Shown: positions 1 through 6,336 of the stretch, piece by piece | Numbering within the stretch: position 1 is the stretch's first letter | How the letters are laid out: every line of letters starts with the position of its first letter | The notes under the pieces: generated by a model | Seen by the model: only the letters and a program-made list of their open reading frames with translations | What the model was told of the DNA's origin: nothing | Databases searched by the model: none | Assembly: GCA_900759565.1 (NCBI GenBank) | Contig: CAAEVV010000033.1 | Span: 1 to 39,858, forward strand | Length of the DNA stretch: 39,858 bases | Source of the DNA: an uncultured Collinsella sp. | GTDB lineage: Bacteria > Actinomycetota > Coriobacteriia > Coriobacteriales > Coriobacteriaceae | Reading direction: 5' to 3' | Position numbers and translations under genes: made by a program

Positions 1-20
1 AGCGACAATTTGTCATTCAA

Positions 21-60
21 AAGGCGAGGCATGACCAGAAGGTCTATGCCTTGCCTTTTT
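21..60 (+). terminator. Intrinsic terminator of a gene left of the window
   Basis: An imperfect hairpin (arm near AAGGCGAGGCAT pairing with ATGCCTTGCCTT, extended by GACC/GGTC around an AGAA loop) runs straight into a five-T tract. This is the form of a rho-independent terminator read on the plus strand. The gene it would serve lies outside the window. Bases 61-160 hold nothing I can support. Confidence 0.6.
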
Positions 61-160
61 CATGCCAACTTGTTCGCTCTGGACGTCGCTCGCTGACGTT
101 TGCTCAACCTGCGGTGTCATAACAATTCTGTCCAGCTGTTGGCATTGCGGCATTTGCCCA

Positions 161-202
161 AATAAAACCTGCCAAAGTAAACCTGTCCCTTTTTGGCAGG
201 TT
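161..202 (-). terminator. Terminator repeat, copy 1, behind the M18 aminopeptidase
   Basis: The arms CCTGCCAAA and TTTGGCAGG form a perfect 9-bp stem that starts just after the aminopeptidase stop codon. Read on the minus strand it is followed by TTTTATT, as in an intrinsic terminator. The loop carries GGGACAGGTTTA in gene sense. Related copies lie at 6304-6336 and 9860-9892. Confidence 0.65.
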
Positions 203-1588
203 TTAGAGTTCCACGCTTTCGGCGCCGTTGATGGTTAGGTTGCGCTCGTAGAAGGCGGTGAGGGCGCGGATAGCGTACATCACGTCGCGCACGCCGCCGG
301 TCTCGTAGCTTGAGTGCATGGCCAGCTGCGGCAGGCCCACGTCCACGGCATGCATGCTCGCCTGCATATTGGACAGGTTGCCGAGCGTGGAGCCGCCGGC
401 CATATCACTCTTGTTGGCGAAGGCCTGTGTGGGTACGTCGGCGTCATCGCAAATAGCCTGGAACACCGCGCGGCTAAAGGCATCGGTGCAGTAGTGCTGG
501 TTAGCAGCTTCCTTGACGACGATGCCGCCGTTGAGTACGACCTGGTTGCGGGCATCGCACTTCTCGGCGTGGTTAGGATGCACGGCATGCGCATTATCGC
601 AGCTCACGAGCATCGAGGCGGCAAGGGCGCGATGATACGACTCGTCGTCAAAGCCCAGCGATCCGTTAATGCGACGCAGCGCATCGGCCAAGAACGTCGA
701 CATGGCTCCCTGCTTGGTCTCGGAGCCAACCTCCTCGTTATCAAAGCAGCAGAAGACCGAGATATCGCGCGCGTTCTCAGCACCCAAAAATGCCTGCAGC
801 GAGGTATAGGCGCAGGCCAGGTCGTCAAGCTTGGGCGTCGAGATAAACTCGTCGGCCCAGCCCCAAATGCGCGCATCCTGACGATTGACCAGGAACAGGT
901 CGCGACCCAGGATCTGCTCGGGCTCAACATCCAGCTCGTCGGCGATCAGAGCATCAAAGTCGCCCTGCTTAAGCTCGCCGGCGCTGATGAGCGGGCACAG
1001 GTCGACGGCTCGGTTGGGAGCAAAGCCCTCGTTGACGCCGCGGTTCATGTGGATGGCAAGGCTCGGGATAATAGCAACCTCGCGCTCGGTGGCAAGCAGA
1101 CGGCTTTCAATACGGTCGCCCTCGCGCACCAGCACGCGACCGGCCAGCGCCAGCGGGCGATCGAACCAGGTGTAGTCGATCATGCCGCCGTAGGCCTCGG
1201 TGTTCAGGCGCAGCGTCTCACCCGCGCCGTCGAGTTCGGGCACGGCCTTGACCTTAAACGTCGGAGAATCGCTGTGCGACGCCGTGAGCTGAAAATGATA
1301 GTCACCGGCAACGCCGTCCTCGCCCCACGTAGCAGCCAGGTCCTCGCCCACCTTAAAGGCAACAACGCTCGAGGTATTGCGCTGCGTGTAATAACGCCCG
1401 CCCGGCTCGATGTCCCACGCCGCGTTCTCGGGCAGGTAGGTAAAGCCTGCCTCGTCGAGCTCGGCCATAATAGTCGCCGCCGTATGGAACATGCTGGGGC
1501 ATGCCTCGATAAAGTCGATAAGGTCGTTGGCGGCCTCGATATCGTCGGCCGTCACGTGCACGCGCTCGGGCGTTTCCTGATCCGTCAT
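203..1588 (-). CDS. apeB: M18 family (aspartyl) aminopeptidase
   Basis: Zinc-dependent cytosolic aminopeptidase that removes N-terminal residues, typically acidic ones, from peptides. The 461-residue product carries the M18 hallmarks in order: the metal-binding HSDSP segment, the catalytic FDNEEVGS segment, a C-terminal DMAGGSTLG segment, and the closing MHSSYETGG motif with its metal-binding histidine. Length fits the family (about 420-480). I take ATG at 1588 because AAAGGGGAG lies just upstream; 37 further in-frame codons have no ribosome site and no family similarity. It is divergent from the Ntn hydrolase and ends against a terminator hairpin. Exact substrate preference cannot be read from sequence. 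Confidence 0.93.
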   Translation of the reverse strand: MTDQETPERVHVTADDIEAANDLIDFIEACPSMFHTAATIMAELDEAGFTYLPENAAWDIEPGGRYYTQRNTSSVVAFKVGEDLAATWGEDGVAGDYHFQLTASHSDSPTFKVKAVPELDGAGETLRLNTEAYGGMIDYTWFDRPLALAGRVLVREGDRIESRLLATEREVAIIPSLAIHMNRGVNEGFAPNRAVDLCPLISAGELKQGDFDALIADELDVEPEQILGRDLFLVNRQDARIWGWADEFISTPKLDDLACAYTSLQAFLGAENARDISVFCCFDNEEVGSETKQGAMSTFLADALRRINGSLGFDDESYHRALAASMLVSCDNAHAVHPNHAEKCDARNQVVLNGGIVVKEAANQHYCTDAFSRAVFQAICDDADVPTQAFANKSDMAGGSTLGNLSNMQASMHAVDVGLPQLAMHSSYETGGVRDVMYAIRALTAFYERNLTINGAESVEL

Positions 1589-1749
1589 GCTCTCCCCTTT
1601 CGCTGGGTTGATGGTCCCCTCCAGCATACCCCGCCACGCCAGCGCCGCACTCTTCATTCCGTGTTTAATCCCGCGCCGCTCACCAAGTTGAGCCATCATG
1701 CCCGCGCTCCTTTTGCGACAATTACGCTAACAGGACGAGAGGAGCCGTC
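1589..1749. promoter_or_regulatory. Divergent promoter region
   Basis: 161 bases separate the start codons of the aminopeptidase (-) and the Ntn hydrolase (+), so both promoters should lie here. I see ribosome sites at both ends but no -35/-10 pair that I would defend. Confidence 0.4.
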
Positions 1750-2835
1750 ATGAAGCCACGTAACATTGCCATCGCCTGCGGTGTCGCGGGCGTCGCCGTC
1801 GGCCTTGCCGCTGCCGCCGGCATCGTTTACCGCAAGCAAATCAAATCCACTGCGTCGCTCAAACGCTTGACCGGCTACGCGGATGGCTATGACCTGTACG
1901 CAATCGACATCGCCTACGACTACGATCTTGATCGCATCATCGCCGCTGGCGTGCGCGACGACCAGGCCTACATCGATGCCGTGGTGGCGCAGATGCTGCC
2001 CGGTGTGCCGGTACATGTCCAGGCGCCCCAGTTTGCCTGCAGCGCTTTTGTCGCCGTAGATGCCGAAGGCCGCGTGCGCACCGGTCGCAATTACGACTTT
2101 AAAGACGACACCTCGGCGCTGCTGGTGCGCAATCACCCACGCGGCGGCTATGCTTCCATCGGGTTTGCCGCCCTCAATAACCTGGGCGCCAACACTCCGC
2201 TTGACTCCATCACCGGACGCGCCGCGGCGTTGATGGGCCCGTTTGCCCAGCTCGACGGTGTTAACGAATGCGGCGTGTCCATTGCCGTACTCACCCTGGA
2301 TTCCAAGCCCTGTGACCAGGACACGCAACGCCCCGCCATCAATACCTCGCTCGCCATCCGCCTGGTGCTCGACCGTGCCGCCACCACGCAAGAAGCCGTC
2401 GACCTGCTTTCCGCCCACGACATGCACGCTATGGCAGGACGCGATTACCACTTCTTTATCAACGACGCCGCCGGTGACGCGCGCGTAGTAGAGTGGGATC
2501 CGCGCGATCCGGACCGTGCTTTCAAAGCGACTCCTGTACGCCAGGTTACGAACTTCTACGCCTGCTATGGCGACGAAGTGCTGCCCAACCAAAAGAATGG
2601 CGAGCTGGGCCATGGTAAAGAGCGCGCCGTCGCAATCGCCGATGTCCTTGACGCCCATGTCGGTGCTCAGGACGAGGCAGTCACTTGGAAGGCCCTACGC
2701 GCTGCGGCGCAAGAGCCCAATCCGGAAGACATCACCAGCAACACGCAGTGGTCGGTCATCTTTGACAATACCGAGCCCGCTGCCGCCATCACGCTGCGCC
2801 GCCACTGGGGCGACGTCGACGCCTTCGCACTGTAA
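1750..2835 (+). CDS. Membrane-anchored Ntn hydrolase (linear amide C-N hydrolase family)
   Basis: 361 residues. An N-terminal hydrophobic segment (about residues 6-24) probably anchors it, with the rest outside. The sequence around residues 96-117 reads ACSAFVAV then GRNYDF. A Cys followed by a G-R-N/T-(aromatic)-(acidic/aromatic) motif about 15 residues later is the signature of the choloylglycine hydrolase/penicillin V acylase superfamily, so Cys97 is the likely nucleophile, exposed by cleavage after Ala96. Members hydrolyse amide bonds of bile salts, penicillin V or N-acyl amines. This protein has a long N-terminal extension that cytosolic bile salt hydrolases lack, so I do not call it a BSH. 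ATG at 1750 follows a GAGGAG site. Confidence 0.75.
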   Translation: MKPRNIAIACGVAGVAVGLAAAAGIVYRKQIKSTASLKRLTGYADGYDLYAIDIAYDYDLDRIIAAGVRDDQAYIDAVVAQMLPGVPVHVQAPQFACSAFVAVDAEGRVRTGRNYDFKDDTSALLVRNHPRGGYASIGFAALNNLGANTPLDSITGRAAALMGPFAQLDGVNECGVSIAVLTLDSKPCDQDTQRPAINTSLAIRLVLDRAATTQEAVDLLSAHDMHAMAGRDYHFFINDAAGDARVVEWDPRDPDRAFKATPVRQVTNFYACYGDEVLPNQKNGELGHGKERAVAIADVLDAHVGAQDEAVTWKALRAAAQEPNPEDITSNTQWSVIFDNTEPAAAITLRRHWGDVDAFAL

Positions 2836-2901
2836 GGAGCCAGGCCCGTCGACCTTACGTTCCCTGACGTTGCTTACATTTCCATACGCTTGAGCTAACA
2901 C

Positions 2902-2937
2902 GTTTTACCCCCGTATCAACAGTGTGCGGGGGTAAAC
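2902..2937 (+). other. Hairpin in the phosphofructokinase leader
   Basis: GTTTTACCCCCG and CGGGGGTAAAC can pair as an 11-bp stem with a 13-base loop, ending 37 bases before the phosphofructokinase start. No T tract follows. It could be the 3' end of the Ntn hydrolase transcript or a leader structure. Confidence 0.4.
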
Positions 2938-2974
2938 TTATGCGCATGTTATAACTTGCCCGGAAGGATTCATC

Positions 2975-4054
2975 ATGCTCAGGATCGGTCTTCTTACCAG
3001 TGGCGGCGACTGCCAGGCGCTCAACGCCACCATGCGCGGCATCGTCAAAACGCTTATGACCAATAGTGAAGAACCTATCGAGATCTATGGTTTTGAGGAC
3101 GGCTACCAGGGCCTTATCTACAGCAGGTTCCGCGTCATGACGCCCGCCGATTTTAGCGGTATCCTCACCCGCGGCGGCACCATCCTGGGCACGAGCCGCA
3201 CACCGTTCAAGCGTCTGGATACCCCCGAGGCCGATGGTGTCGAGAAGGTGCCGGCGATGGTCCACACCTATCATAAGCTGCAGCTCGACTGCCTGTTTAT
3301 GCTAGGCGGTAACGGCTCCACCAAGACCGCCAACCGCCTGCACGAAGAGGGCCTCAACGTTATCGCCCTGCCCAAGACCATCGATAACGACACCTGGGGC
3401 ACCGAGTTGACGTTTGGCTTTACGAGCGCCATCGACGTCGCCACCAAGTGCATCGACGACATCCACACCACTGCCTCGAGTCACGGCCGCGTGTTCGTTA
3501 TCGAGATCATGGGCCACAAGGTCGGCTGGATTCCGCTGTACGCCGGCGTCGCGGGCGGCGCGGACGTCATCCTGATTCCCGAGATCCCCTACGACATGGA
3601 CAACGTCATCAAGACCATCGAACATCGCATGGAGACCGGCAGCCGTTTTACCATCGTGGCCGTCGCCGAGGGTGCCATCTCTAAGGAGGACGCGGCGCTG
3701 TCCAAGAAGGAGTACAAGAAAAAGCTTGCCGAGCGCACGAGTCCGTCGATTGTCTACGACATCGCCAAGGAGATTGAGACCAAGACCGGTCGCGAGACCC
3801 GCGTCGCCATCCCCGGCCACACGCAGCGCGGCGGTCAGCCCGATGCCCAGGACCGCATCTTTGCGACCCAGTGCGGCGTCGAGGCGGCGCTCGGCTGCCT
3901 GCGCGGCGAGTTTGGCTACATGATTGCCCTGCGTGACGGCAAGATGTGTCACATGCCGCTCGAGGAGGTCGCCGGCAAGCTCAAGTATGTCGACCCCCAG
4001 AGCGATCTTGTGCGCGAGGCCAAGGCGTTGGGCATCAGCTTCGGCGACGAATAG
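2975..4054 (+). CDS. pfkA: 6-phosphofructokinase (ATP or PPi donor uncertain)
   Basis: Glycolytic enzyme phosphorylating fructose 6-phosphate to the 1,6-bisphosphate in the cytosol. 359 residues of the PFKA fold: LLTSGGDCQALNA at the N-terminus, GGNGS at 111-115, PKTIDND at 133-139 with Asp137 as probable catalytic base, IMGHKVGW at 178-185, and PEIPYD near 203. Donor-type markers are mixed. The position that is Gly in ATP enzymes and Asp in PPi enzymes is Gly114, while the second marker (Gly in classical ATP enzymes, Lys in PPi enzymes) is Lys134. The metal-side residue usually Asp is Asn113. GGAAGGA precedes the ATG. A nested hairpin (4050-4226) begins at its stop codon. Confidence 0.93.
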   Translation: MLRIGLLTSGGDCQALNATMRGIVKTLMTNSEEPIEIYGFEDGYQGLIYSRFRVMTPADFSGILTRGGTILGTSRTPFKRLDTPEADGVEKVPAMVHTYHKLQLDCLFMLGGNGSTKTANRLHEEGLNVIALPKTIDNDTWGTELTFGFTSAIDVATKCIDDIHTTASSHGRVFVIEIMGHKVGWIPLYAGVAGGADVILIPEIPYDMDNVIKTIEHRMETGSRFTIVAVAEGAISKEDAALSKKEYKKKLAERTSPSIVYDIAKEIETKTGRETRVAIPGHTQRGGQPDAQDRIFATQCGVEAALGCLRGEFGYMIALRDGKMCHMPLEEVAGKLKYVDPQSDLVREAKALGISFGDE

Positions 4055-4226
4055 CCTCGGCTGGAACTGCTCTCATCGGAGGCCCCAGGGCTTACCTCCC
4101 AAATCGTCCTCGGACATGTCAGGACCCCGCTGCGCGCTTCGCGCGGCGGGGTCCTTCCGTCCTGCGGAAAGATTTGGGAGGTAAGCCCTGGGGCCTCCTG
4201 CGGTAACTAGGGAGGCCGAGGCTATT
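4050..4226 (+). repeat. Nested double-hairpin 3'-end element, copy A (after pfkA)
   Basis: Three nested inverted repeats. The outermost, 4050-4061 with 4215-4226 (12 bp, perfect), includes the pfkA stop codon. The outer stem is 4078-4105 with 4171-4198 (28 bp, perfect). The inner stem is 4121-4130 with 4146-4155. Between outer and inner stems lie GTCCTCGGACATGTC on the left and TCCGTCCTGCGGAAA on the right, where GGAC can pair with GTCC. No T tract follows, so it is not a classical intrinsic terminator. Copies B (18751-18933), C (29843-30025) and D (13321-13450) share the junctions but not the arms. Confidence 0.9.
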
Positions 4227-4259
4227 TGTCTTCTTGCTGCGGGTGCCTGGTCTGAAATT

Positions 4260-4328
4260 AAGTTGCGGTGGAATAGTTCCTGTTTAGCCCGTAAATGGCT
4301 GAATCTAGGAACTATTCCACCGCAACTT
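4260..4328. repeat. Inverted repeat, TTGCGGTGGAATAG family, copy 1
   Basis: 4260-4281 and 4307-4328 are perfect 22-base inverted copies (AAGTTGCGGTGGAATAGTTC at one end). The loop holds a smaller AGCC/GGCT pair. A related but imperfect copy is at 5503-5569, so the XRE regulator gene is flanked by the pair. Confidence 0.8.
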
Positions 4329-4513
4329 ACTGAGTGGGGGCTCTTGGCTGCTACTTGCACTGACATTTGTCCTGAAATGGCTGGTCGTTAGGGGTTGCTA
4401 CCGGTAGTTGCGGTAGGGTTGGGGCAGATTCTAACTAGAAATGGTGGTCGCTACCGGTTGTTCTCGGCATACTCGGCTCATTCGATTACGGTCACCACAT
4501 GAAAGGAACTACC
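4329..4513 (+). other. Leader of the XRE membrane regulator
   Basis: Gene-free stretch before the regulator. It contains two GCTACCGGT-like blocks around 4398 and 4451 and a partial GTAGTTGCGGTAGG resembling the neighbouring repeat. The promoter should be here, but I cannot place it confidently. Confidence 0.35.
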
Positions 4514-5452
4514 ATGGACCTTGCGATGGCGCAGCGGCTCGTTGATCGCCGCAAGGCTGCCGGACTTTCTCAGGAGGCGCTTGCCGCTCAGCTGGGTGTG
4601 AGTCGTCAGGCTGTCAGTAAATGGGAGCGCAGCGAATCCTCGCCCGATACCGATAACCTTATTGCGCTCGCCGCGCTGTATGGCGTGTCGCTGGATGAGC
4701 TGTTGTATGGGAAGGCGGTGGATAGCACTGACGACTCACAGGCTGATGATGAGGCACAGGACAGCGAGGCCGGCACCAAAGCTTCAGATAAAGCTGAAGA
4801 GGCTGAGGCTTCTACTGAGCACGCTGATTGCAGCGACAAACCACTTGTCGATATTTCCCTCGCGCGCGGCATCCACGTTATTGATCCCAACAAAGGCGAA
4901 GAGGTTCATGTTGGCTGGAATGGCATCCATGTGGCTAACGAGCGCAAGGGTGAAGAGGTCCATGTGGGGCCGGGCGGATTGCATATCGATACGCTTGAGG
5001 ACGATGGACATAGTGTGCATACCAATGACGACGGCACCGTCACCATCGACGGCGAGACGTTTTCCAGCTGGAAGGAAGCACACGACAAGCTCGACCATCA
5101 TGGCAAGCATTTCCATACCAAGGTCGGACGTACATGGAACAAATTCCCCTTCCCCGCGCTTGTCGCCCTCGCCTATCTGGTGCTCGGCATTGTCTACGGC
5201 ACATGGGCTACGGGACTCTTCCTCGTCTTTTTGATTCCCGTCTATTACGCGCTTGGCGACTTTATCGACCAACGCCATTTGTCAAAGCTCATTGAATGCA
5301 TCTATCCAGCAGCCGCCATTGCATGGTTTCTCTATATGTGGCTTTGCCTGGGGCAGCCCCATCCCGCATGGGCCATCCTCATCACGATTCCCGTCATAAA
5401 GGCGCTCATGCGCTGGTGCCGCAAGCAATGGAAGCACCGCAAACAGGCCTAA
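4514..5452 (+). CDS. XRE-family HTH regulator fused to a repeat domain and membrane domain
   Basis: 312 residues in four parts. Residues 6-62 are an XRE helix-turn-helix (LSQEALAAQLGVSRQAVSKW). Residues 63-110 are an acidic, Ser/Ala-rich linker. Residues 119-172 are three tandem 18-residue repeats, each of the form G-I/L-H-V/I...GEEVHVG..., probably beta strands. After about residue 210 come three or four hydrophobic segments. The protein should therefore be a DNA-binding module tethered to the membrane, with the repeat region on the HTH side of the first membrane segment. I start at 4514, where AAAGGA sits six bases upstream; an in-frame ATG at 4499 has no ribosome site. Target genes and signal are unknown. 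A cytosolic HTH on a membrane anchor suggests envelope sensing (inference). Confidence 0.8.
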   Translation: MDLAMAQRLVDRRKAAGLSQEALAAQLGVSRQAVSKWERSESSPDTDNLIALAALYGVSLDELLYGKAVDSTDDSQADDEAQDSEAGTKASDKAEEAEASTEHADCSDKPLVDISLARGIHVIDPNKGEEVHVGWNGIHVANERKGEEVHVGPGGLHIDTLEDDGHSVHTNDDGTVTIDGETFSSWKEAHDKLDHHGKHFHTKVGRTWNKFPFPALVALAYLVLGIVYGTWATGLFLVFLIPVYYALGDFIDQRHLSKLIECIYPAAAIAWFLYMWLCLGQPHPAWAILITIPVIKALMRWCRKQWKHRKQA

Positions 5453-5502
5453 ACCGCCCTAACCCGCCAGCACCACTCATCCGGTACCGGCCGCCCCTTC
5501 CA

Positions 5503-5569
5503 AGTTGTGGTGGAATAGGGACTGTTTTGAGGCTCCAAAGCACCAAACAGTCCGTATATCACCGCAACT
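5503..5569. repeat. Inverted repeat, TTGCGGTGGAATAG family, copy 2
   Basis: AGTTGTGGTGGAATAGGG at 5503-5520 and its continuation pair imperfectly with 5545-5569 (ending ACCGCAACT). It is 50 bases past the XRE regulator stop and resembles the repeat at 4260-4328 in the first 16 bases of its arm. No T tract follows. Confidence 0.65.
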
Positions 5570-5581
5570 AACAAACAATTG

Positions 5582-5772
5582 GGTCAGTTCCGGCACGGAG
5601 ATAAGCATTGAGCTGACCGCACGCCAAGAAAAGGGCCTATTTACTACGTTTAGCCCGAAGGGGCCAACCATGACCGCCTTTTTCGAAAATCGACAGGCCT
5701 CCTACCTGCGGTTTTATTTTTCGTTTTCCCGGCATGGTTGAGGGTATCCAATTAAACGTAGTAGATAGGCCC
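5582..5772. repeat. Long palindromic region with GGGCCTAT..TACTACGTTTA arms
   Basis: A short stem (GGTCAGTTC with GAGCTGACC, 5582-5620) precedes a larger structure. 5633-5652 and 5753-5772 are inverted copies matching at 19 of 20 positions. Further partial pairing continues inside (CCAACCATG with CATGGTTGAG). About 100 bases separate the arms. No convincing gene is seen; a minus-strand open frame across it is a by-product of the palindrome. The rest of 5453-5900 holds nothing I recognise apart from the next gene's ribosome site. Confidence 0.7.
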
Positions 5773-5900
5773 GTTTTGTGGCATACGACCCATTCAAGCC
5801 CAATCTCGAAGGCTAAAGAGAGCCTCTCATCCGCGCCTGCGAGCGAAAACCAAATAGAATGAAAGGCAAATGGAAAGCCCGTTTGACGAGCGGAGAACAT

Positions 5901-6221
5901 ATGCGCGACGTAGCCGAAAGCGACTGGAAGCTGTTTAAGAAAATGCTTCCTCAATGGCAAGAACGTTATATGGAAAAGCTCATCGGCCAGTACGTTGAGA
6001 TGCTGAACGGCGACAGCGAAGCGTCCAGTAGATTTTGGGCACTAGAAGAGCGCCTCAATAGAGACAAGCTGTCCTCAGGCGTAATTGCAAACGACATTCG
6101 CCGCAGCACAATGCACCGCGAGATAGCCAATTTGCTTATCGACAGCGTGATCACCCTTGACGACCTTGACGGTTTTACCGAGGACATTAAAAGTTATGCG
6201 CAACACTGGATTGGCCAGTAA
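5901..6221 (+). CDS. Small helical protein of unknown function
   Basis: 106 residues, charged, no signal peptide and no membrane segment; predicted mostly helical. The pattern (WKLFKKMLPQWQERYMEKLI, then a LNGDSEASSRFWALEERL segment and a C-terminal VITLDDLDGF motif) resembles small uncharacterised proteins of gut Firmicutes and Actinobacteria that are often misnamed multidrug transporter. Nothing in it supports transport. I start at ATG 5901, preceded by GGAG with five-base spacing; an in-frame ATG at 5859 lacks a ribosome site. It stands alone between palindromic stretches. Confidence 0.75.
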   Translation: MRDVAESDWKLFKKMLPQWQERYMEKLIGQYVEMLNGDSEASSRFWALEERLNRDKLSSGVIANDIRRSTMHREIANLLIDSVITLDDLDGFTEDIKSYAQHWIGQ

Positions 6222-6258
6222 GAGCACTGAACGACAAACATCCCCAGCAAAACGGGGC

Positions 6259-6291
6259 AAACGCCGGGTCGCCCGTAGGTGCCCGGCGTTT
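6259..6291. terminator. Hairpin between convergent genes
   Basis: AAACGCCGGG and CCCGGCGTTT form a perfect 10-bp stem around a 13-base loop, 37 bases past the small protein gene. No T tract follows on the plus strand. It may serve as a weak terminator or as a 3'-end stabiliser. Confidence 0.45.
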
Positions 6292-6294
6292 GCC

Positions 6295-6336
6295 CAGATA
6301 AAACCTGCCAAAATAAACCTGTCCCTTTTTGGCAGG
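6295..6336 (-). terminator. Terminator repeat, copy 2, abutting the ABC permease stop codon
   Basis: CCTGCCAAA (6304-6312) pairs with TTTGGCAGG (6328-6336), which directly abuts the permease stop codon at 6337. In gene sense the loop reads GGGACAGGTTTA and the stem is followed by TTTATC. It is almost identical to the copy at 161-202. Confidence 0.65.

Noticed and set aside
314..1753. 479-codon plus-strand open frame opposite the M18 aminopeptidase
   Set aside because: Antisense shadow with no motifs or ribosome site; it would also overlap the next real gene.
1750..2835. Bile salt hydrolase call for the Ntn hydrolase
   Set aside because: BSHs begin with Met-Cys and are cytosolic. This protein has the nucleophile near residue 97 behind a membrane anchor, so only the superfamily can be supported.
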